Positions 6,277-8,979 of a DNA stretch of 8,979 nucleotides are shown in pieces. Location of the stretch: NCBI GenBank assembly GCA_030672555.1, contig DAOVGD010000209.1, positions 1 to 8,979 on the forward strand. Reading direction: 5' to 3'. This DNA is from Desulfobacterales bacterium (GTDB lineage Bacteria; Desulfobacterota; Desulfobacteria; Desulfobacterales; C00003106). The notes beneath the pieces were generated by a model. That model saw nothing but the letters and a program-made list of their open reading frames with translations. It made no database searches and was not told where the DNA came from. How positions within the stretch are numbered: position 1 is the first letter of the stretch; every line of letters begins with the position of its first letter. Made by a program: the position numbers and the translations under genes.

Positions 6277-7505
6277 CCGCACCTATCTTGTTCGATTATA
6301 AGGAGGTGGTTGGCCCGGACATTATTGAGGAACTTACCATCCTGGCCTCGCACGTGGGCAACCGGTCCATCAAGATGGTAAACTCTACGGCAGTGGGGGG
6401 TGGGGTGGCTGAAATGCTCCGTCGCGTTGTGCCTCTTCTGAATGATCTCGGGGTCAAGGCTACGTGGGACGTAATTAAAGGAGAAGAGGAGTTTTTTGAA
6501 ATAACCAAATCGTTTCACAATGCCTTACAAGGCAAGGAAGAGTATTTTCATGAGGATGTATTTAAGACCTATCTGAAATATAACGAAATGAATAACAGAG
6601 AGATGGAGTTTGACGAAGACCTTATCGTCATCCACGATCCTCAGCCGGCTGCCTTAATTCACTGGAATCAAAATCGAAAGAACAGATGGGTATGGCGATG
6701 CCATATCGACCTGTCTCATCCCAACCAACAACTGTGGGAGTTCCTCAAGCCGTATGTTGAACAATATGATGCAGCCATCTTTTCTTCAGCGCTCTTTTCC
6801 CCGGAATTGGCTATCCCGCAATATCGATTTTATCCTGCTATTGACCCATTAGATGACAAGAATAGGGAATTGGATGCTTCGTATGTGGACGGTGTCTTTG
6901 AAAAATACGGGATTCCCAGAGACAAACCTATCGTGACCCAGGTTTCACGGTATGATCCGTGGAAAGATCCTGTGGGTGTTGTCCAGGCCTTTAAGATGGC
7001 GCGGAAATATGTGGATTGTCGTCTCCTTCTGGTAGGGGATAAGGCGGCGGATGATCCCGAGACGGACAAGGTTCTGGCAAAGGTCAAAGCGGAAGCAGGA
7101 GATGATCCGGATATTCACCTTCTCTTATTCAGCCCTTCCATTGCCACCGAGATCAATGCCTTCCAGCGCGGCTCAGATATCGTGCTGCAAAAATCGCTCA
7201 GAGAAGGATTTGCGCTTACAGTTTCAGAGGCGCTCTGGAAAAGCCGGCCGGTGATCGGTGGTGCGGTAGGGGGTATACCTGCCCAGATCATTGATGAGTA
7301 TACCGGGTTATTGGTCCATTCGCCGGAGGGAGCCAGTCTGGCCATCCGCTCGCTCCTGACCCAACCAGACCTCGCCAACAAGGTGGGCAAAAATGGCCAT
7401 CAACGTGTTAAAGATGAATTCCTAATAACCAAAAATCTGAAACGATATCTTCTTTTACTCCTTGCCCTGGATAGGCCACAGGAAGAAACAATCTTTTTAC
7501 ATTAA
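6273..7505 (+). CDS. treT: Trehalose synthase TreT, glycosyl-transferring (GT4)
   Basis: TreT joins a nucleotide-activated glucose (ADP- or UDP-glucose) to free glucose to give trehalose in one step, and in some organisms runs in the degrading direction. It acts in the cytosol. The 410 residues match the usual TreT length of about 400-420. The N-terminal Rossmann half has STAVGGGVAEML (38-49) for nucleotide-sugar binding. The TreT-type HDPQPAAL (121-128) and WRCHIDLS (141-148) motifs follow. The C-terminal GT-B half has SRYDPWKDP (225-233) with the Arg/Lys phosphate contacts, VGDK (254-257) and the EX7E motif E311-GFALTVS-E319. It is a full-length, intact frame with AGGAGG before the ATG. No ADP/UDP-glucose pyrophosphorylase, otsA/otsB or treY/treZ lies in the window. 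Nucleotide and direction preference cannot be read from sequence. Confidence 0.9.
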   Translation: MTAPILFDYKEVVGPDIIEELTILASHVGNRSIKMVNSTAVGGGVAEMLRRVVPLLNDLGVKATWDVIKGEEEFFEITKSFHNALQGKEEYFHEDVFKTYLKYNEMNNREMEFDEDLIVIHDPQPAALIHWNQNRKNRWVWRCHIDLSHPNQQLWEFLKPYVEQYDAAIFSSALFSPELAIPQYRFYPAIDPLDDKNRELDASYVDGVFEKYGIPRDKPIVTQVSRYDPWKDPVGVVQAFKMARKYVDCRLLLVGDKAADDPETDKVLAKVKAEAGDDPDIHLLLFSPSIATEINAFQRGSDIVLQKSLREGFALTVSEALWKSRPVIGGAVGGIPAQIIDEYTGLLVHSPEGASLAIRSLLTQPDLANKVGKNGHQRVKDEFLITKNLKRYLLLLLALDRPQEETIFLH

Positions 7506-7509
7506 TGGA

Positions 7510-7536
7510 GCGGATACCCGCCGAAAACTATTTTTT
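7510..7536 (+). terminator. Weak candidate terminator after treT
   Basis: GCGG and CCGC pair across a four-base ATAC loop just after the treT stop. A six-T run follows, but only nine bases past the stem. The stem is short and the T-run too distant for a normal intrinsic terminator, so readthrough into the next gene is likely. Confidence 0.2.
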
Positions 7537-7570
7537 AAATCAGTTGGTTATTTATATTTGAAATCTTGCT

Positions 7571-7590
7571 AATCTGCGTTCATCCGCGTC
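7571..7590 (+). repeat. Short imperfect tandem repeat (AATCTGCGTT / CATCCGCGTC)
   Basis: Two adjacent ten-base units share seven of ten positions, with core ATCYGCGT. They lie in the AT-rich spacer between treT and the metallopeptidase gene. From memory, similar ATCTGCGT/ATCCGCGT tandems occur as scattered intergenic elements in several bacterial genomes. I cannot search for other copies, so its status as a dispersed repeat is unproven. Confidence 0.35.
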
Positions 7591-7615
7591 CAAAATAATA
7601 AATTCTTGATATATT

Positions 7616-8979
7616 ATGAAGCATTTAAAGAATATTCTGAAAGAGCTGGTTCACGAAATGGAAAAGACCGTTCCCTATGCTGCCGCTCTGGCCATGGAGG
7701 TTGCCGGAGAACGGATTACCGTGCAGACCAAGCAGCAATCAGCCGATCCCGTTGATCCCGAACGGGGTGTCGTCTTTACGGTATTCACGGGACGCCATTT
7801 CATGGAAAGCTCCACCCATGATCTCGGACATGACTCGCTTCGCCGAACAGCTCAAAATTTGGTCCATTGGGCAGAAAAGGAGGGAATTGACCCTCACGGT
7901 CCATACATCGATCCTGGAGAAAGCCGAGGTCAGGTCTATACTGTTCCGTGTCGCACCGACCCTGAAGAGATCCCTCTTGCAGAAAAGGTGGAAGCGTGTC
8001 AAACCTATGTTGACAGACTTCATGCATTTGATTCCAGAATCGTTAATGCCCTCTGTCAGTACTCATTTATCCGAAATCGTGAGTTCTTCGTAAACCGCCA
8101 CAAGACGCTCTTTCAGGATCTCAAACGCACGCAGGCCATCGCTATGGTCGTCATGCGCGATGGTGAACGATCTGCCCGTCTCCATACAGGACACTGCCGC
8201 CAGGGAGGATACGAACACTGCCGCATCTCTAACGATGAAATCACTCGCCTGGTAGCAGATTGCGGCAAAATCCTCATGGCGGACAGGCTCACCCCAGGGA
8301 CCTATGACTGTATCTTTTCGCCGGAGTTTGCCGGAATTTTTGCGCACGAGGCCTTTGGCCATGGAACGGAAACCGATATGTTCCTGAAAAAACGGGCCAA
8401 GGGACAAGAGTATATGAATCAGCAGGTGGCATCTCCGCTGGTGGATATGTTTGATTCTCCAGCCCGTAAGGGTGAAGCCGCATCCTTCCTTTTTGACCAT
8501 GAAGGGCAGGTGAGAACCGCCACCCAGATCATAGAAATGGGGATATTGCGTTCCGGCCTCACTGACCTGAACTCCGCCACCCGTCTAAACCTTGAGCGGA
8601 CCGCCAATGGGAGGAGAGAGTCTTTTAAGCATAAGGCGTATGCCAGGATGACTAATACCTACTTTGGCCCGGGGAAGAGCAAACTGAAAGACATGATCCG
8701 TGACATCCGATTCGGCTATCTGTTGGATCGTCCCTCTAATGGGATGGAAGATCCCAAGGGATGGGGAATTCAATTAGAAGGATATTACGCGGAAGAAATT
8801 CGGGATGGCAGATTAACCGGAAAGGTCTATAGTCCCGTCATTGTTACCGGCTATGTGCCCGAGCTCCTTCAGTCCATTACCATGGTAGGAGATGACGTAA
8901 AAATCTCCGGACTGGGGATGTGCGGCAAGGGGCATAAGGAATGGATAAAGGTGACCGATGGGGGACCGTATCTGAGGTT
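7616..8979 (+). CDS. TldD/PmbA-family zinc metallopeptidase (3' end outside the window)
   Basis: The frame is open without a stop from the ATG at 7616 to the window end, giving 454 visible residues. It runs through the whole segment without any frameshift. The TldD motif HEAFGH (H244, E245, H249) supplies zinc ligands and the catalytic Glu. The family's later metal-binding Cys is C436 in GLGMCGKG. The N-terminal domain (about 1-180) and the link ERTANGRR also fit the family. E. coli TldD is 481 residues, so only a few dozen are likely missing. TldD acts with PmbA/TldE in the cytosol to degrade unfolded or leader peptides, as in microcin B17 maturation. No partner is visible here, though it may lie downstream. 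No clear ribosome binding site precedes the ATG. The neighbours give no hint of a peptide substrate. Confidence 0.9.
   Translation, partial: MKHLKNILKELVHEMEKTVPYAAALAMEVAGERITVQTKQQSADPVDPERGVVFTVFTGRHFMESSTHDLGHDSLRRTAQNLVHWAEKEGIDPHGPYIDPGESRGQVYTVPCRTDPEEIPLAEKVEACQTYVDRLHAFDSRIVNALCQYSFIRNREFFVNRHKTLFQDLKRTQAIAMVVMRDGERSARLHTGHCRQGGYEHCRISNDEITRLVADCGKILMADRLTPGTYDCIFSPEFAGIFAHEAFGHGTETDMFLKKRAKGQEYMNQQVASPLVDMFDSPARKGEAASFLFDHEGQVRTATQIIEMGILRSGLTDLNSATRLNLERTANGRRESFKHKAYARMTNTYFGPGKSKLKDMIRDIRFGYLLDRPSNGMEDPKGWGIQLEGYYAEEIRDGRLTGKVYSPVIVTGYVPELLQSITMVGDDVKISGLGMCGKGHKEWIKVTDGGPYLR

Noticed and set aside
7677..8500. Frames at 7677-8093 (plus) and 8063-8500 (minus) as separate genes, or as evidence of a broken tldD
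   Set aside because: The frame from 7616 reads through the whole region without a stop and carries the TldD motifs. These are out-of-frame and antisense shadows.
1..8979. CRISPR arrays, tRNA or rRNA genes, insertion sequences, phage genes
   Set aside because: I saw no spaced direct repeats, tRNA cloverleaf pattern, transposase motifs or terminal inverted repeats with target duplications.

Overview
The window is a bacterial chromosomal segment of moderate GC content, with tight gene spacing, ATGA start/stop overlaps and AAGGAG/AGGAGG-type ribosome binding sites. An exported sensor with a c-type heme motif (CxxCH), a cytosolic hybrid kinase, a remnant resembling the RseC family and a glycosyl-transferring trehalose synthase (TreT) suggest a Gram-negative, probably anaerobic or microaerophilic bacterium with c-type cytochrome maturation. 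The Desulfobacterota/Nitrospirota type is one possibility. The sequence does not fix the taxon.

Layout: (1) 1-1457, plus strand: the 3' part of an ABC-2 type transporter ATPase, translationally coupled to its complete membrane permease. (2) 1458-1634: a short spacer holding a 35-codon reading frame that looks like the broken N-terminus of an RseC-type redox protein. (3) 1635-5210, minus strand: a three-gene signalling operon read from 5210 down to 1635. It encodes a membrane histidine kinase with a periplasmic heme motif, a single-domain response regulator of the Rcp1/CheY type, and a soluble REC-HisKA-HATPase-REC hybrid kinase. (4) 5211-5589: a 379-base divergent intergenic region. (5) 5590-7505, plus strand: a two-repeat DUF5752-like protein coupled by ATGA to treT. 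(6) 7506-7615: a spacer with a short imperfect direct repeat. (7) 7616 to the window end, plus strand: a TldD-family metallopeptidase that is open at its 3' end, with HExxxH and the downstream cysteine visible.

How the genes work together (inference): the heme kinase, the receiver and the hybrid kinase have the parts of a phosphorelay that reads a periplasmic redox or gas signal. None of the three carries a DNA-binding output domain, so the final effector lies elsewhere or is reached by protein contact. The DUF5752-like protein and TreT form a separate unit for making, or reversibly handling, trehalose. The DUF5752-like protein is so tightly coupled that it is a plausible partner or regulator of TreT. 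The most interesting items are the heme-motif phosphorelay, the DUF5752-TreT pair and the truncated RseC-like frame at the junction between plus- and minus-strand blocks.
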